NCBI RefSeq assembly: GCF_001645385.1 | Contig: NZ_LVHI01000001.1 | Span: 11,835-75,834, forward strand | Source of the DNA: Rhodococcoides kyotonense | GTDB lineage: Bacteria; Actinomycetota; Actinomycetes; Mycobacteriales; Mycobacteriaceae | Direction of reading: 5' to 3' | Length of the DNA stretch: 64,000 nucleotides | Shown: in pieces, positions 63,087-64,000 of the stretch | Numbering within the stretch: the first letter of the stretch is position 1 | Layout of the letters: every line of letters begins with the position of its first letter | The notes under the pieces: generated by a model | The model's database searches: none | The model's input: the letters and a program-made list of their open reading frames with translations, nothing else | Told to the model about the DNA's origin: nothing | Program-made: the position numbers and the translations under genes

Positions 63087-64000
63087 TCACGTCCGCGAGA
63101 TCGTCACTGGGACGCCGTTGAGGATCGCGTTCGCGGACACCGCGTCGACCTGCTGGGAGTCGGTGACGTCGTTGGCGCTCGCGCCGACCACGGTCGTCGC
63201 CACGGACAACGCGACGCCGTCGCGCTGGTGGCCGAAACCGTGCGGCATGCTGACCACGCCCGGCATCATCCGGTCGCTGGCGTGCACTTCGATGCGAACC
63301 GTCCCGGCTGCCGAAGTCACCGACACGACGGAACCGTCGTCGATTCCGCGAGCGGCGAGATCGTCGGGATGTGCCCACAGGTGGTGTCTCGGCCGACCCT
63401 TCGTCAAGCGGGGTGCGTTGTGCATCCACGAGTTGTTGCTGCGCAGATGTCGTCGACCGATCATCAGCAGTTCCTCACCCGTGGTGACGGGTGCGTGGTG
63501 CAGGACGTCGTGCAGTGCCGGGAGCTCGGCGACGACGACGTCGTGTATCAAGTGAATCCGTCTGTTCCGGGTGTGCAGTTTCGCGGGCAGGCCAGGTTCG
63601 AGCGGTCCGAGATCGATCCCGTGGGGCGACGCCGTCAGTGTGGACACCGACAAGCCTCTGCGTGCCGTTCGCAGCAGCAGGTCGACGGTACGGCGCGGTG
63701 AAAGTCGCAAGCGTGCTTCGGTTTTCAGTGACTTCGGGGTCAGGCGTCGGCGCACGCGGTCCGTACGAGAGCGCGACAGCGCGGACTGATACCGCACTGC
63801 GAGGTCACGGTAGATTTCCCACTCGGCCTTCGCGCCGGGCTTCTTCGTCACGACGGCAGGGGAGAATTTGGCGGTGTTGCGCACGCCGAACGCCTGGAAT
63901 ATCAGGTCGTAATGATCTCGTTCGAGCGACATCGTCGGCGGCAGGATGACATTCGCGTGTCGTGAGGTCTCGTTGATGTAGAAGTCGAACGAGACCATGA
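63087..64000 (-). CDS. molybdopterin oxidoreductase, C-terminal part (cut by window edge)
   Basis: About 304 C-terminal residues of a Mo-bisMGD enzyme (formate dehydrogenase/BisC-like). It begins in the conserved NETSRHANVILPPTMSLERD region and continues through the MopB C-terminal beta-barrel with LRSNNSWMHNAPRL and WAHPDDLAARGIDDG. The frame runs off the right edge, so the N-terminus, any Fe-S motif and the start are unseen. The closest role cannot be set from this half. Confidence 0.85.
   Translation of the reverse strand, partial: MVSFDFYINETSRHANVILPPTMSLERDHYDLIFQAFGVRNTAKFSPAVVTKKPGAKAEWEIYRDLAVRYQSALSRSRTDRVRRRLTPKSLKTEARLRLSPRRTVDLLLRTARRGLSVSTLTASPHGIDLGPLEPGLPAKLHTRNRRIHLIHDVVVAELPALHDVLHHAPVTTGEELLMIGRRHLRSNNSWMHNAPRLTKGRPRHHLWAHPDDLAARGIDDGSVVSVTSAAGTVRIEVHASDRMMPGVVSMPHGFGHQRDGVALSVATTVVGASANDVTDSQQVDAVSANAILNGVPVTISRT

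Overview
The window is GC-rich actinobacterial chromosome, most likely Rhodococcus or a close relative in the Mycobacteriales. The evidence is gene order and gene style. The blocks hrcA-dnaJ-rsmE...phoH-ybeY-CorC-era, recO-uppS-...-zur-smtB-glyS and dgt-dnaG-tRNA-Asn follow the order I know from mycobacteria. GTG starts, 4-base ATGA/GTGA overlaps and apparently leaderless promoters are common. No rRNA, CRISPR array or prophage was seen.

Layout. 1-378: 5' ends of an IS110-family element in a 227-bp tandem duplication, abutting a sirohydrochlorin-chelatase-like gene. 362-6270: assimilatory sulfate reduction operon (sir-cysH-cysD-cysN-chelatase, minus strand), preceded by a cysteine-rich leader peptide missed by ordinary gene calling. 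6332-15723: housekeeping genes (hemW, hrcA, dnaJ, rsmE, hydrolase, phoH, ybeY, CorC-like, era). 15907-30179: a LuxR regulator followed by a 13-gene run of overlapping or closely spaced genes. It holds a peptide/nickel-type ABC transporter, two amidases each preceded by a tiny protein, and a complete but divergent urease set (ureE, ureF, fused ureAB, ureC, ureG, ureD). A textbook GlnR box lies upstream. This block sits between era and recO. 30176-34573: recO, uppS, YbjN-like gene, zur, smtB, glyS. 34661-42269: TPM-domain protein, ABC-2 exporter with a two-component system, SanA-like protein, dgt. 42301-44705: dnaG, small protein, tRNA-Asn. 44763-48040: palindrome, GAP-family protein, internally deleted SulP gene, alkyl sulfatase. 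48300-64000: PAS-GGDEF protein, small genes, aldehyde dehydrogenase, F420-type oxidoreductase, a fused nitrate reductase/NADPH flavoprotein, PadR-MFS pair, GAF-ANTAR protein, cupin, UspA, tRNA(CAT) and a molybdopterin enzyme cut by the right edge.

How the parts fit. Sulfate is activated by CysDN, reduced by an APS-type CysH and by Sir, and the neighbouring chelatase plausibly supplies siroheme. The cysteine-rich leader is positioned to attenuate this operon when cysteine is plentiful. The era-recO block looks like a nitrogen-scavenging module: import of a small nitrogenous compound (or nickel), amide hydrolysis, then urea-type hydrolysis by a urease whose flap cysteine is replaced by alanine. 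Its coupling to GlnR is inferred from the box. I consider this block the best candidate for an undescribed system.
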